A stretch of 64,000 nt of DNA, taken from Mycobacterium sp. ITM-2016-00317. Lineage in GTDB: Bacteria > Actinomycetota > Actinomycetes > Mycobacteriales > Mycobacteriaceae. Below the pieces are notes generated by a model that was given only the letters and a program-made list of their open reading frames with translations, was not told the origin of the DNA and searched no databases. The stretch lies in contig NZ_CP134399.1 in the NCBI RefSeq assembly GCF_002968295.1, positions 1,426,001 to 1,490,000 on the forward strand. Direction: 5' to 3'. Numbering within the stretch: the stretch's first letter is position 1; the number at the start of each line of letters is the position of its first letter. This document shows positions 17,171 to 27,952 of this stretch, one piece after another. A program made the position numbers and the translations under genes.

Positions 17171-17587
17171 GCACGGGGGATCGGCCTGCACCGCGGTCAG
17201 CGCCTCGGCGACGTCGGGGCAGATCGGCAGCGCCGAGTCCGGGTCGCAGATTCGCAGGAGCCGTTTGACGGCGTTGCTGGGGACCAGCGCCCACCGGATG
17301 TCGCCGCTGACGCACTGCACGTTGAGCGTGTGCAGCGCGGAGAACCCGGCGGTGGAGAAGAAGGTCAGTCCGGACAGATCCGCGACGAGGTACTGCGTCT
17401 TGTCGGAGTTGCGCAGCGCGTAGTTGACGAACTCGATGCCGTTGGCGGCGTCGAGCTCGCCGTGGCCGGCGACGATGGCAGTGGTGGGTTCCGGCCAACT
17501 CGTTTCGAAGCGTGCCGTGTGGCAGACGACGCTGTCCTGGTCGGGAACCGGATGTTGTTCTGGGACGTGTTGCACGATGGAATCCAT
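17141..17587 (-). CDS. STAS-domain anti-sigma factor antagonist
   Basis: 148 residues. After an approximately 30-residue lead comes a STAS domain: TAIVAGHGELDAANGIEFVNYA, then YLVADLSGLTFFSTAGFSALHTL with the candidate regulatory Ser in FSTAGFS, and a C-terminal helix. Such proteins (RsfA/RsfB type) bind anti-sigma factors in a redox- or phosphorylation-dependent way and free SigF. Location next to rsbW-sigF suggests RsbW as the partner. It converges on sigF with a 30-base overlap, so antisense effects between the two transcripts are possible. Confidence 0.85.
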   Translation of the reverse strand: MDSIVQHVPEQHPVPDQDSVVCHTARFETSWPEPTTAIVAGHGELDAANGIEFVNYALRNSDKTQYLVADLSGLTFFSTAGFSALHTLNVQCVSGDIRWALVPSNAVKRLLRICDPDSALPICPDVAEALTAVQADPPCSLQLVTEPR

Positions 17588-17819
17588 TCACTAGCGCGAA
17601 TGCTGTTTTCACGCCAAGGCGGGGCCCTAGATTCTCAAAGCCTCCACGGGAACGAAGCCCCGTGTGGTGACGATGACGCTTCCCAGGCTGTGAATTCAAC
17701 CCTGTGTGAAACCATACGCCCATACCGTGATCTTGGACACCGATAAAGCAGGTTATTACCAAATCCTCAGCAGGGGGCGCCGCCGTCGCCCCCGCCGGAC
17801 GAGAGTGGGATGTTCCGCT

Positions 17820-18368
17820 GTGACACAAGATGATTCGGCGACCGGGGTGGTGCTCGCCGCGGGCGCGGGTACCCGGTTCGGGATGCCGAAGGTGCTTGCC
17901 GCCGACGGCGCCTGGTTGCGCGCGAGCGTGGCCGCGCTGCACGGCGGCGGCTGCGGTGACGTGGTGGTGGTGCTGGGGGCCGCGCTCGTCGACGTTCCCG
18001 CGCCCGCACGGGCGGTGGTGGCCGAGGACTGGGCCGACGGGTTGAGCGCATCGGTGCGCGCCGGGGTGCGGGCCGCGCGTGAGGCTGCGGATTTCGTCGT
18101 GCTGACGACTGTGGACACCCCCGACGTGGGGGCCGCGGCGGTGCGGCGGGTGCTGGCGGCTGCGCGGGCGTCGGAGGCAGGGCTGGCCCGCGCGCGCTAC
18201 GGCGCGCGGCCGGGGCACCCGGTGGTCATCGCCCGTAGGCACTGGCCCGCGCTGCTGGACACGTTGTCCGGTGACGTCGGCGCCGGGCCTTTCCTGGCCG
18301 CCCGCGACGACGTCGTCGACGTCGACTGTGCGGACCTGGGCACCGGACTCGACGTCGACGCACGGTAA
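17820..18368 (+). CDS. MobA-like nucleotidyltransferase
   Basis: 182 residues from GTG 17820; the frame is open upstream to 17706 but shows no family sequence. The nucleotide-binding loop VVLAAGAGTRFGMPK is at residues 10-24, a conserved TTVDTPDVG (metal-binding Asp) near 100 and RPGHPVVI near 133. This is the NTP_transf_3 family (MocA/MobA/CoxD-like), which adds CMP or GMP to molybdopterin or matures molybdenum hydroxylases. No molybdoenzyme genes are adjacent, so the substrate stays open. Confidence 0.8.
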   Translation: MTQDDSATGVVLAAGAGTRFGMPKVLAADGAWLRASVAALHGGGCGDVVVVLGAALVDVPAPARAVVAEDWADGLSASVRAGVRAAREAADFVVLTTVDTPDVGAAAVRRVLAAARASEAGLARARYGARPGHPVVIARRHWPALLDTLSGDVGAGPFLAARDDVVDVDCADLGTGLDVDAR

Positions 18369-18436
18369 TTCCGGGAATCCGGCGCGTTCAGGCACCCCAA
18401 GGGTGCTCTGGCGCGCCGGATTCGCTGGGAATGCGG

Positions 18437-18754
18437 TCAGCCCAACACCGCGGCAGCGAAGCGGGACACCGCCTCGGAGCCGGTACGGGCGGCGTCGTCA
18501 TGGCTTGGCCGGGCGCGGGTGGCGACGAGGCCGGTCGCCGGGTCCAGCGTCACCTCGGCCAGCAGCTCGCCGGTGGTCGGCTCGCAGACCGCCCACGAGT
18601 ACAGGGTCTCCGACAACCATTGCGCAGCAAGGGAATCGACGTAGCCGGGGCGGTGCTCACCGAGTTCGGCGAGCGCGGGCCGGTCGTCGACGCGGTCATC
18701 GGCGCGCAGCGCACGCAGATACCACGCCCCGGCGTTGATCTCGACGGGCTCCAC
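18437..18754 (-). CDS. Hypothetical protein, possible truncated GNAT-like domain
   Basis: 105 residues from GTG 18754. An earlier GTG at 18826 would force translation through a strong hairpin (18791-18818) and gives no recognisable sequence. The part YLRALRADDRVDDRPALAEL followed by YSWAVCEPTTGELLAEVTLD looks like the first half of a GNAT acetyltransferase (substrate strand, then the central beta-strands), but the acetyl-CoA loop is missing. The protein could be a reduced GNAT or an unrelated small family. No operon partner. Confidence 0.6.
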   Translation of the reverse strand: MEPVEINAGAWYLRALRADDRVDDRPALAELGEHRPGYVDSLAAQWLSETLYSWAVCEPTTGELLAEVTLDPATGLVATRARPSHDDAARTGSEAVSRFAAAVLG

Positions 18755-18790
18755 CCGGACAGCTTGCCATGTGCGGGTCCGGACATGGGA

Positions 18791-18822
18791 CGGCCCCGCT
18801 GCCGTGGCAACGGGGCCGTTTT
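18791..18822 (+). terminator. Hairpin followed by TTTT, possible rho-independent terminator
   Basis: CGGCCCCG (18791-18798) pairs with CGGGGCCG (18811-18818), with an inner GCC/GGC stem, followed on the plus strand by a short T run. No plus-strand gene ends close by, so it may instead shape the leader of the minus-strand gene at 18754. Confidence 0.4.
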
Positions 18823-18930
18823 CCACCCCTCGGTTCCTTGGACCGCCTGGTCATCCAGCAACCCGCGGGCCGAACTGGGGCAAACGATAGCCCTCTCGGG
18901 TGTCCGTAGGGATTCTTTGACCAAATACAA

Positions 18931-18970
18931 CGAAAACGGGGCGTCATCCTCTGATGACGCCCCGTTTTCG
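18931..18970. terminator. Strong bidirectional rho-independent terminator after accA3
   Basis: A perfect 18-bp inverted repeat (18931-18948 and 18953-18970) with a 4-base loop. The arms have CGAAAACGGGGC on the outside, giving an A run before and a T run after the stem in either direction. It lies 8 bases past the accA3 stop. Confidence 0.9.
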
Positions 18971-18977
18971 GTAAGAC

Positions 18978-20807
<1,830 letters not shown>

Positions 20808-20906
20808 TTAAGAGCTTTTTAAAGAAGATAACTCGCGAAGTTTATGCAGCCCAATTCGAGTGTCGGCGAGCCGGTCCCTTACCCGCCGGTAACCCCGGGG
20901 GCCTGC

Positions 20907-22079
20907 CTACGGTCGTTGGGGCGCGTCCTCGCGGGGGCTGACCTGCTCGGCCCGCCGCGCGAGAGTGTGGTGGCGCACCCGGTCACCGCCGGCGCGCTTG
21001 GCGCTGTACATCGCGACGTCCGCCTGGGCGGTGAGCCAGTGCAGCGCGTCGACGATGTTGCCGGCGTTCAGGGAGGCCACCGCCACGCTGGCGGTGCCGA
21101 CGCTGCCGGTCAGCTCGTAGCGCGTCGCGCTGACCGCCGTGCGGGCCTGCTCACCGAGGGATTCCGCGATGGGGGTGGAGGTGACGTCGGCGACCAGGAA
21201 CTCCTCGCCGCCGACGCGGCCGACGATCGCCGAGCCGGGCAGGTGTGTGCACAGCTGACGGCCCACCGATACCAGTGCGTCGTCGCCGGTGCTGTGTCCG
21301 AGGGTGTCGTTGAGCTGTTTGAAGCGGTCGAGGTCGATCATGGCGAAGGCCAGGAAGCTGCCGTTGCGCTGGCCGTCGAGCACCGCGGCGACGACGGCCC
21401 GTTCGAAGGAGCGGCGGTTGAGCAGCCCGGTCAGTGGGTCCCGGTCGGACTGGATCAGGTCGATGCCCAGCGCGTGCACCATGATCTGGATGGCCAGCGG
21501 GACGCCGGCGTTGAGCTCGAGAACGAGGAACAACATCGTCAGCCCGAGCACCGCCTGGCCGTCGGCGGCCATGTGCAGGACGTGGAACGCGGCGACGCCG
21601 ACCGCCACCGCGAGGTTGGCGGTGACCAGCCGGGCGGAGTGGAAGAAGGCCAGATAGCCGCCGGTCACGGCCAGCGCGGCGCACGCCATCAGCCCGATCT
21701 CCGGGTCGGCGGCGGTCAGGCTGCCCAGCGCGATGCACACGCAGATGCACAGTGCGAAGCCGATGGACTGGTTGCGGGTGGGCCAGCGGGTCACCCACAG
21801 CACTGCATACCCGAGGCCGACTGCGCCGGCGACCGCGCCGAGGGCGACGTGGGCGGTGTGGTTGGTCGGTGTCGGACCCCACAGTGCGTTGGCCGGGACC
21901 AGCGCTCCGGATGCGGCGATGATCGCCATCAGGGTCTGGGCGGGGCGGGCGAAGCTGCGGGCGTGCATGTAGCTGGAAAGCCAGTCGTATTGATCCGGCT
22001 GTTGCCACCAACGCCTGATCGCCCCCACGAATCCCCCGCTCAGATTCCAGAATTCCCTGCCACTCGAAGCCCCCGACAC
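20907..22079 (-). CDS. Membrane diguanylate cyclase (GGDEF)
   Basis: 390 residues. About seven hydrophobic helices fill residues 45-210. The GGDEF domain follows: RDPLTGLLNRRSFE near 217, FAMIDLDRFKQLNDTLGH near 245 (metal-binding Asp, substrate Asn) and the active-site GGEEF near 285. No RxxD inhibitory site is present five residues before GGEEF, so product feedback through the I-site is unlikely. It should make cyclic di-GMP from GTP at the membrane. The EAL gene lies 99 bases upstream on the same strand, so synthesis and breakdown may be co-regulated. Confidence 0.9.
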   Translation of the reverse strand: MSGASSGREFWNLSGGFVGAIRRWWQQPDQYDWLSSYMHARSFARPAQTLMAIIAASGALVPANALWGPTPTNHTAHVALGAVAGAVGLGYAVLWVTRWPTRNQSIGFALCICVCIALGSLTAADPEIGLMACAALAVTGGYLAFFHSARLVTANLAVAVGVAAFHVLHMAADGQAVLGLTMLFLVLELNAGVPLAIQIMVHALGIDLIQSDRDPLTGLLNRRSFERAVVAAVLDGQRNGSFLAFAMIDLDRFKQLNDTLGHSTGDDALVSVGRQLCTHLPGSAIVGRVGGEEFLVADVTSTPIAESLGEQARTAVSATRYELTGSVGTASVAVASLNAGNIVDALHWLTAQADVAMYSAKRAGGDRVRHHTLARRAEQVSPREDAPQRP

Positions 22080-22178
22080 GGGCGGTGGAGTGTTAGCTAG
22101 AGACTAGCGGTCAGCGCGCCTGTCGATGAACAGAACATTAAATCTGTTTGCGTGTCGAGCGAGCCGCCTCGGCGGTCC

Positions 22179-23429
22179 TCATCCGGCGCCGGCGGTGCTG
22201 TACTGAGACGTCGCGGAGGGCAGCCGGTCCAGCAGGCTGCGCGCGGTGTCGGCCACGCGTCGGCGGTCGAACGTGACGACCAGTTCGAAGATCCGATCGC
22301 GGCTGTCCCCGGTGGCCGGTAGTTCGCGGGCGATCAGGGCGGCGGCATTGTCCGTTCCGATCGTGACCACGATCCATTCCTGCGTCACGGGGTCGTCCGG
22401 ATCGAGGCGCACGCCCCGGATCCCGGGGCCCGGATCGTCGGGGAGGTCGCGGCCGAAGACCGCGACGAGCGGCGATCGGCGGGCGATCCCGGTGTACACG
22501 GCGCGGGTCGCGGAGTCGAAGTTGACCCGCTTCTGGACCGTCGCCAGCACGATCGGCGGGCTGTCGGCGCTCAGAGCGAGCCGCTCGATGTGCCGGGACA
22601 GTTCGAGCAGTATTCGTTTGCGCACGACGCGGGACGTGATGCCGCGTGTCGAGGTCTCGAACACCGATTGTCCGGATGATTGTGGGGACCAGGCCTGTGA
22701 GGTCGGCCGTGGGTACTTCAGCGCCGGTTCGGTCAGCGCGGCGGGCTGGCCGAACCGATACCCCTGGCCCAGCGTCGCGCCGTAGGCCAGAGCCTGCTCG
22801 AGGTGGGCGTCGGTCTCTATCCCCTCGGCGAGAATCGTCGCGCCCGTGCGTTCGTGGTGGGCGAGGACAGCGGCCACGCAACGTGCCTGATGCCGGTCGG
22901 CCTGCTGCTGGATCAGGCCGAGGTCGAGTTTGAGGATGTCCGGCGCCACGATGTCGAGCAGTGCCAGCGAGTCCCGGTGCGCTCCGATGTCGTCGAGGGC
23001 GATCGCGAAGCCGAGTTCGCGCAGCGCCGCCACCTTGCGCAGCAGAGCCCGGGGGTCGGTCAGCAGTCCGCGTTCGGTGAGCTCGAAGACGAGGTGGAAC
23101 TTCTCCGCGGCCGCGGCCAGCGCTGCATCGGAGCGGGAGTCGACGTGGGCGGTCGCGGGCTCGCAGTTGAGCAGCAGCAGCATCCCGTCTGTGGACGGGC
23201 CGTGCAGCGCGCGGCGCGCTGCGGCGCTGATGCATTCGCGGTCGAGCAGGTCGAGCCGGCCGGTCCGGCCGGCGTGCGAGAAGACGTCCTGGGGTGTCAC
23301 GCCGGTCATCGACGGCCAGCGGGCGAGCGCCTCGTAGCCCACTGGCATCTCGCCGGGCAGGGAGACGACACGTTGGAAGGCAGGGACCAGCCCGGCGCCG
23401 GCAACCGCGGCATCGAGTGTGTCCGTCAT
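22179..23429 (-). CDS. EAL-domain phosphodiesterase with C-terminal DICT-type sensory domain
   Basis: 416 residues. EAL domain at about residues 10-240 with the catalytic set in place: GYEALARW (EAL), LLLNCEP (Asn), FELTERG (Glu), IALDDIG (two Asp), LKLDLG (Lys) and ILAEGIET (Glu). Loop 6 after DDIG is not the usual GTGYSS, which may reduce activity or change regulation. The C-terminal 150 residues (VRKRILLELSRHIERLAL, then TVQKRVNFDSATRAVYTGIA and a WIVVTIGTDNAAALIAREL strand) fit the DICT sensory domain. Expected role: cyclic di-GMP hydrolysis or binding. Pairs with the GGDEF gene downstream. Confidence 0.85.
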   Translation of the reverse strand: MTDTLDAAVAGAGLVPAFQRVVSLPGEMPVGYEALARWPSMTGVTPQDVFSHAGRTGRLDLLDRECISAAARRALHGPSTDGMLLLLNCEPATAHVDSRSDAALAAAAEKFHLVFELTERGLLTDPRALLRKVAALRELGFAIALDDIGAHRDSLALLDIVAPDILKLDLGLIQQQADRHQARCVAAVLAHHERTGATILAEGIETDAHLEQALAYGATLGQGYRFGQPAALTEPALKYPRPTSQAWSPQSSGQSVFETSTRGITSRVVRKRILLELSRHIERLALSADSPPIVLATVQKRVNFDSATRAVYTGIARRSPLVAVFGRDLPDDPGPGIRGVRLDPDDPVTQEWIVVTIGTDNAAALIARELPATGDSRDRIFELVVTFDRRRVADTARSLLDRLPSATSQYSTAGAG

Positions 23430-23514
23430 CGAGTGCCCAACTACGAGTGGATCGTCATCGTCGGCGGGAGTGCCCCGTGGGGACGATGTTAATCGGGGTT
23501 CGGGACGGGTCGGG

Positions 23515-23934
23515 CTACTTGAGCCGGTTCTTGATCCGGGCGAGCATCGCCGACATGCCGCGCAGCCGCAGTGGGCTGATCAGCTTGGCCAGGCCGAGGT
23601 CGGTGTAGAAGTCGTCGGGCACGGCCAGAATGTCGTCGGCGGACTGCCCGTCCAGGCCGGTGGCCAGGATCGCGGCGAACCCGCGGGTGGTGGGCGCTTC
23701 GGCCGGTGCGCTGAAGTACAGCCGCACGTGTGCGCGGTCGTCGGCGTCGACGTGCAGGAACAGCGGCGACTGGCACTCGGGCACCGGTTCCATCGCGGCC
23801 TCTTCGAGCTCGGCGGGCAGCGGTGGCAGCTCCCCGGCGAACTCCAGCAGCAGGGCCAGCTTGTCTTGCCCCTCAACTTCTTTGAAGTCCGAGACCACCT
23901 CGGCCAGCGGAGCCGGCATGTCGCTCACACTCAT
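23515..23934 (-). CDS. SufE-like Fe-S assembly/sulfur-acceptor protein
   Basis: 139 residues. The SufE fold is shown by [33 protein letters not shown] with the sulfur-accepting Cys near residue 54, and a C-terminal [18 protein letters not shown]. In M. tuberculosis the equivalent (Rv3284) follows sseA. Here its ATG overlaps the sseA stop (ATGA), so the two proteins are coupled and probably pass sulfur between a sulfurtransferase and an acceptor. Confidence 0.88.
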   Translation of the reverse strand: MSVSDMPAPLAEVVSDFKEVEGQDKLALLLEFAGELPPLPAELEEAAMEPVPECQSPLFLHVDADDRAHVRLYFSAPAEAPTTRGFAAILATGLDGQSADDILAVPDDFYTDLGLAKLISPLRLRGMSAMLARIKNRLK

Positions 23935-24827
23935 GCGTTGCCGGGGGCCTCGCCGGGCTCCTCGCCGACCGCGACGGGCACACGCACGGCGTTGCCCCAC
24001 TCGGTCCAGGAGCCGTCGTAGTTCCGCACGCCGGGCAGACCGAGCAGGTGGGTCAGCACGAACCAGGTGTGGCTGGAGCGTTCGCCGATGCGGCAGTACA
24101 CGACGGTGTGCTCCTCGGGGGAGAGGAAACCGTAGAGGTCGTCGAGTTCGGCACGGCTGCGGAACTTGCCGTTGTCCAGCGCGGCCTTGGCCCACGGGAT
24201 CGACACCGCGGTCGGGATGTGGCCGCCGCGCAGCGCGCCCTCTTCGGGGTAGTCGGGCATGTGGGTGCGTTCGCCGGTGTACTCCTGCGGCGAGCGCACG
24301 TCGATCAGCGGTTGCTTGCCGAGGATCTCGAGCACGTCCTCTTTGAACGCCCGGATGGGGGCGTCGTTGCGTTCCACGACGGGGTAGCCGGTGGTCTGCT
24401 TGTCCGGCACATCCAGGGTGGTGTCGCGGCCGTCGGAGATCCACAGGTTGCGCCCACCGTCGAGCAGTCGCACGTCGGGGTGGCCGAACAGGGTGAACAC
24501 CCACAGCGCGTAGGCGGCCCACCAGTTGCTCTTGTCGCCGTAGATCACCACGGTGTCGTCGCGGGAGATGCCCTTGCGGTTCATCAGCTCGGCGAACTGC
24601 TCGCCGGTGATGTAGTCGCGCACGTGCGGGTCGTTGAGGTCGGTGTGCCAGTCGATCTTCACCGCGCCGGGGATGTGGCCGGTGTCGTAGAGCAGCACGT
24701 CCTCGTCGGACTCCACGATGGCCAGCCCGGGCCGGCCGAGATTGCCCGACAGCCAGTCGGCGGTGACGAGCCGTTCCGGGTGGGCATAGGACTGCAGGGC
24801 GGGGCTGGGATCAGCGGGTAGTGGCAC
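23931..24827 (-). CDS. sseA: Thiosulfate sulfurtransferase (two-domain rhodanese)
   Basis: 298 residues from GTG 24827, which matches the M. tuberculosis SseA start ([10 protein letters not shown]); an ATG at 24857 is possible. The N-terminal rhodanese domain is inactive ([10 protein letters not shown], no Cys). The C-terminal domain has [17 protein letters not shown] and the active loop [14 protein letters not shown] with Cys near residue 234. It transfers sulfane sulfur. Coupled to the SufE-like gene by a 4-base overlap. Cytosolic. Confidence 0.92.
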   Translation of the reverse strand: MPLPADPSPALQSYAHPERLVTADWLSGNLGRPGLAIVESDEDVLLYDTGHIPGAVKIDWHTDLNDPHVRDYITGEQFAELMNRKGISRDDTVVIYGDKSNWWAAYALWVFTLFGHPDVRLLDGGRNLWISDGRDTTLDVPDKQTTGYPVVERNDAPIRAFKEDVLEILGKQPLIDVRSPQEYTGERTHMPDYPEEGALRGGHIPTAVSIPWAKAALDNGKFRSRAELDDLYGFLSPEEHTVVYCRIGERSSHTWFVLTHLLGLPGVRNYDGSWTEWGNAVRVPVAVGEEPGEAPGNA

Positions 24828-24893
24828 GTCCCCGAGCCTACCGGGGAGGTGGGGCACGGTTTTGGGTGATGGCGCGACGAGGTGGCGCCGGGC

Positions 24894-25277
24894 TCAGGCG
24901 GGGCTGGTGCTCCAGGCCTGCAGACGTGCCGCAATCTCGCCCAGATCGGTGATCGTCCCGGCCGCGACAGCGATGACGAACGCGAACCGGTCGTCCTCAG
25001 GCGCGCGAACGGAATGGCCGTTGATGCCCAGGAACGTCAAGCACGCGGTCCACGCGAGTCGCTTGTTCCCGTCAACGAGAGGGTGGTTGCGCGCCAACGA
25101 CTGAAACAGAGCCGCAGCCTTGAGATGAAGGTCCGGATACGCGTCTTCGCCGAGCACTGTCGCCCGCGGCCGTGCCTGTGCCGACTCCAGAAGGCCGTAG
25201 TCCCTCACAGCCACATCGGGGCCGACGGCGGCGCGCGCGATGTCCAGCAGGTCCTCGAGGTCGAGGTAGTGGATCAC
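24894..25277 (-). CDS. Doc/Fic-type toxin (death-on-curing family)
   Basis: 127 residues. The Fic-fold motif HPLVDGNKRLAW near residue 65 supplies the catalytic His and the GNKR phosphate-binding loop. Doc proteins phosphorylate or otherwise modify a target such as EF-Tu and are neutralised by a small partner. Its start overlaps the antitoxin stop by 4 bases. It lies between sseA and an acyltransferase, a position not occupied in M. tuberculosis, so it is an accessory insertion. Confidence 0.85.
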   Translation of the reverse strand: MIHYLDLEDLLDIARAAVGPDVAVRDYGLLESAQARPRATVLGEDAYPDLHLKAAALFQSLARNHPLVDGNKRLAWTACLTFLGINGHSVRAPEDDRFAFVIAVAAGTITDLGEIAARLQAWSTSPA

Positions 25278-25480
25278 GCGTCCTTCAGTCGTTCCAGGAG
25301 CCTGGCTTCTTCACGGACGACACGCTGCAATTCGGTCGCGACCCGCGTCTTATGCGCGCGCCGGTCGATGTACTCGTCGATCGCCGAAAGTGCGACGGCC
25401 TGCATCGACCGGCCCTCGGCGGCGGCTTGTCGCCGCAACGCCTCTGCCTGTTCGTCGTTCGGGCGCAGGGTCATTCCCAT
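25274..25480 (-). CDS. Antitoxin partner of the Doc-type toxin
   Basis: 68 residues: TLRPNDEQAEALRRQAAAEG, then SMQAVALSAIDEYI, the strand-helix-helix layout of a ribbon-helix-helix antitoxin, and a charged C-terminal helix (ELQRVVREEARLLERL) that would contact the toxin. It overlaps the toxin start by 4 bases (toxin downstream). Probably autoregulates the operon. Confidence 0.82.
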   Translation of the reverse strand: MGMTLRPNDEQAEALRRQAAAEGRSMQAVALSAIDEYIDRRAHKTRVATELQRVVREEARLLERLKDA

Positions 25481-25513
25481 GACCGCGATGATACCTGTCT
25501 GATACCGCCCGGC

Positions 25514-26812
25514 TCATGGGCTGAGGCTGCCTACATCGGCGGGCGGCGGTGCGGGCGGGCTCTCCAGCGCATCGGGGCGCATCGCGTAGCTGATAACGCT
25601 GAGCGTGATCAGGACCAGCGCCGCGACCGCGGCGATCTTGGTCCGCAGTTCGGCGTGGTAGAGGCCGTGCCGCATGTCTTCGCGGGCCTGGCGCCACGCG
25701 TCGACGCTCGCATAGCGCAGCGGGTTCTCGACGAGATGGTGCACCGCGACGGCCAGCCCGAAGGTCAGCGTCAGCACGCTGGCGTAGTAATAGACGCCGG
25801 GCTCCATCATCGCGGCCAGCAGCACGATCACCGGCCAGTGCGCCAGGTACAGCGCGTACGACAGGTCGCCGACGTAGGTGATGGCCCGGTTGCGCAGGAA
25901 CCCCTGTAGCGCGGGTTCACTTCCGACACCGGCGGCGATGACGAGCACGGTGCCGGTCACCGGGAGCAGGGCCCATGGGGCCGGGAAACCGGCCGACCCG
26001 TTGAGGGCGATCATGCTCACGCCGATCAGCCCGACCCCGGCCCAGGACAGCAGCGGGCGCACCCATTCCGGTAGGCGGGTCAGCGCTCCGGTCGCAGTCG
26101 CCAGCAGCGCGCCGACGCCGAGTTCCCAGGCGCGCGCGGCGGTGTCGACGACGGCCCAGGTCGGGAACGCCGACGTGGCGTAGAGAGCCCAGGCGAACGA
26201 GGCGACGACGAGAAGGCCGGTGGCCGCGGCGATCCGGGCCAGCCAACGCTCGTGACTCCAGGCGCTACGCACCGCGGCCGCGGTGATGCCCACAAGCACC
26301 AGCGGCCAGAGAACCAGGAACTGCTCCTCGATCGACAGCGGCCAGTAGTGCAGCAGCGGAGACGCGGTGTCGGCGGCGGTGAGGACGTCGGTGCCGGTGA
26401 CCGCGGAATGCCAGTTGGCGACGAAGAAGAACGCGTACAGCGCGTCGGTACCGATGTCGCGGGCAGCCGGCGGCGGCAGAACGTACACAGCGGCGACGAC
26501 GGTCGCGACCAGCACGAGCGTTGCGCTGGGTGCGATGCGGCGTATCCGGTCCCAGTAATAGCTGCGCAGCGACGGCGCGCCGTCGTCGGCCGCGGCCCGC
26601 AACAGGCTCTCGGTGACGAAGAACCCGGTGATCACGAAGAACACGTCGATTCCGACGAAGCCGCCGACAGGCACACCCCACAGGTGGTGGGCGAACACGG
26701 CCAGCACCGCGACCGCACGCAACCCCTGGATGTCCAGCCGCAAATTTGCTCGTTGTGCGCGTCGGCGTCGACGACTTTCGGATTCGCGCCATTGATCGAG
26801 CTTTGTAACCAC
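25514..26812 (-). CDS. Membrane acyltransferase 3 (OafA/YrhL type), without SGNH domain
   Basis: 432 residues from GTG 26812, which has a run of seven G upstream; an ATG 27 bases earlier (26839) is an alternative. It starts with the family motif LRLDIQGLRAVAVLAVFAHHLWG, with the catalytic His pair region, then FVGIDVFFVITGFFVTESL and YYWDRIRRIAPS, and about ten membrane helices (landmarks: LDIQGLRAV, GIDVFFVITGF, LSIEEQFLVLWP). It stops shortly after the last helix, so it lacks the periplasmic SGNH domain of the larger homologue at 46026. It probably acetylates or acylates a cell-envelope glycan. Confidence 0.88.
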   Translation of the reverse strand: MVTKLDQWRESESRRRRRAQRANLRLDIQGLRAVAVLAVFAHHLWGVPVGGFVGIDVFFVITGFFVTESLLRAAADDGAPSLRSYYWDRIRRIAPSATLVLVATVVAAVYVLPPPAARDIGTDALYAFFFVANWHSAVTGTDVLTAADTASPLLHYWPLSIEEQFLVLWPLVLVGITAAAVRSAWSHERWLARIAAATGLLVVASFAWALYATSAFPTWAVVDTAARAWELGVGALLATATGALTRLPEWVRPLLSWAGVGLIGVSMIALNGSAGFPAPWALLPVTGTVLVIAAGVGSEPALQGFLRNRAITYVGDLSYALYLAHWPVIVLLAAMMEPGVYYYASVLTLTFGLAVAVHHLVENPLRYASVDAWRQAREDMRHGLYHAELRTKIAAVAALVLITLSVISYAMRPDALESPPAPPPADVGSLSP

Positions 26813-27056
26813 GAATTTGCCCCCCCGGCATCGCGTCATGCGGTTCGTGTCAGTTCTTCGCTATCTTCCCCGCCTCACGACTTTTGGCAACCTGACGTGT
26901 GCGATGTCACCTCTGTGGCTGCGCGGTAGTGACGCGGTGGGCGCAGGCTTCACCTGCGGGATAGCTGGGTGAGTCCTGCCGGTGTGCTTGAGATTCCGGC
27001 CACCGAGCGCCGGCGGACTTACTCTGAGCAGGCCATACCGACAGCAAGGGGCCCCA

Positions 27057-27428
27057 ATGAACAGAGCATTCGTGGCGGCGGCGATGAGCGTCTGCGCGGC
27101 CGGGGCCGGGGCGGTCGTGACCGCGGGACCGGCGGCAGCGCACGCCGATGACGCGCTGATCCAGTACAAGGAACCCAACGCGGCGTGGGTGATGCCCGAC
27201 GTGAAGGACGAAATGTTGTTCAGGGCCGAGCAGGACGTCGAGGGTGTCGTCGAGAACAAGGCACTGACGTTCAAGACGGTGGCGCCCAACCACGAGGCGG
27301 TCTACAACCTCGAGGACTGGGTGGTCTGCGGTGAGTCACCGGCGGCGGGCACCCCGCTGTCGAAGGACAAGACGACGTCGGTGACGCTGTTGGTCGAGCG
27401 ACCCGGCGGGGAGGCTTGCGGGGCCTAG
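27057..27428 (+). CDS. Small secreted PASTA-like protein, copy 1 of 3
   Basis: 123 residues, signal peptide (cleavage after AAHA near residue 31). The mature part has WVMPDVKDEMLFRAEQDVEG, a strand, then NLEDWVVCGESPAAGTPLS and a final VTLLVERP. That is the beta-alpha-beta-beta plan of a single PASTA-like unit with two Cys (the W-V-C-G and the C-terminal Cys). Two shorter paralogues follow on the same strand. Single secreted PASTA-like domains without a kinase are common in mycobacteria and may bind cell-wall material; the binding target is not known. Confidence 0.72.
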   Translation: MNRAFVAAAMSVCAAGAGAVVTAGPAAAHADDALIQYKEPNAAWVMPDVKDEMLFRAEQDVEGVVENKALTFKTVAPNHEAVYNLEDWVVCGESPAAGTPLSKDKTTSVTLLVERPGGEACGA

Positions 27429-27507
27429 GGCAGGACGTGGCGATTCGCCCGGGCGGATTGCCATGGAAGCCATTGGCGGGATACCGCGCTGCCTCTAAGC
27501 TTTTCCC

Positions 27508-27861
27508 ATGGAACTCAAGGGGAATTGGCGAAGCATCGCGGTCGCGGCGGCGACCGTAGGGGTGTTCGTCGCAGGCGGGGTAGTCGTCGCACCGGTCGCG
27601 GCAGCGCAGGACGCGGAAACCTGGACGATGCCGGCGGTGCGCGAGGAGGTCCTGCAGAACGCGGTCGACAGCGTGGTCGCGGCTGCGGGGGAGAAGAACG
27701 TCCGGTTCAACGTCTACGACCGGCAGTTCAACCAGGTCGTCTACAACTACACGAACTGGGTCGTGTGCGGGCAGTCGCCATCGGCCGACAGCAGCGTGCC
27801 GGTCGGGGAGAAGCCGCGGACGGTCACGTTCGCGTTGGCGCGACCGGCGATCGGCTGCTGA
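27508..27861 (+). CDS. Small secreted PASTA-like protein, copy 2 of 3
   Basis: 117 residues; signal peptide with cleavage after AAAQ near residue 34. The mature sequence keeps the paralogue landmarks WTMPAVREEVLQNAVD, NYTNWVVCGQSPSADSSVP and a C-terminal Cys. 79 bases after copy 1. Confidence 0.72.
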   Translation: MELKGNWRSIAVAAATVGVFVAGGVVVAPVAAAQDAETWTMPAVREEVLQNAVDSVVAAAGEKNVRFNVYDRQFNQVVYNYTNWVVCGQSPSADSSVPVGEKPRTVTFALARPAIGC

Positions 27862-27952
27862 CCCAAGCTTCGTAAGTAAATCGTGACCTTGGGCTGTGAG
27901 TTGCCTGTGTGCCGTTGATTAAGGTGACAGGGACTCGAAACCAAGGGATCTG

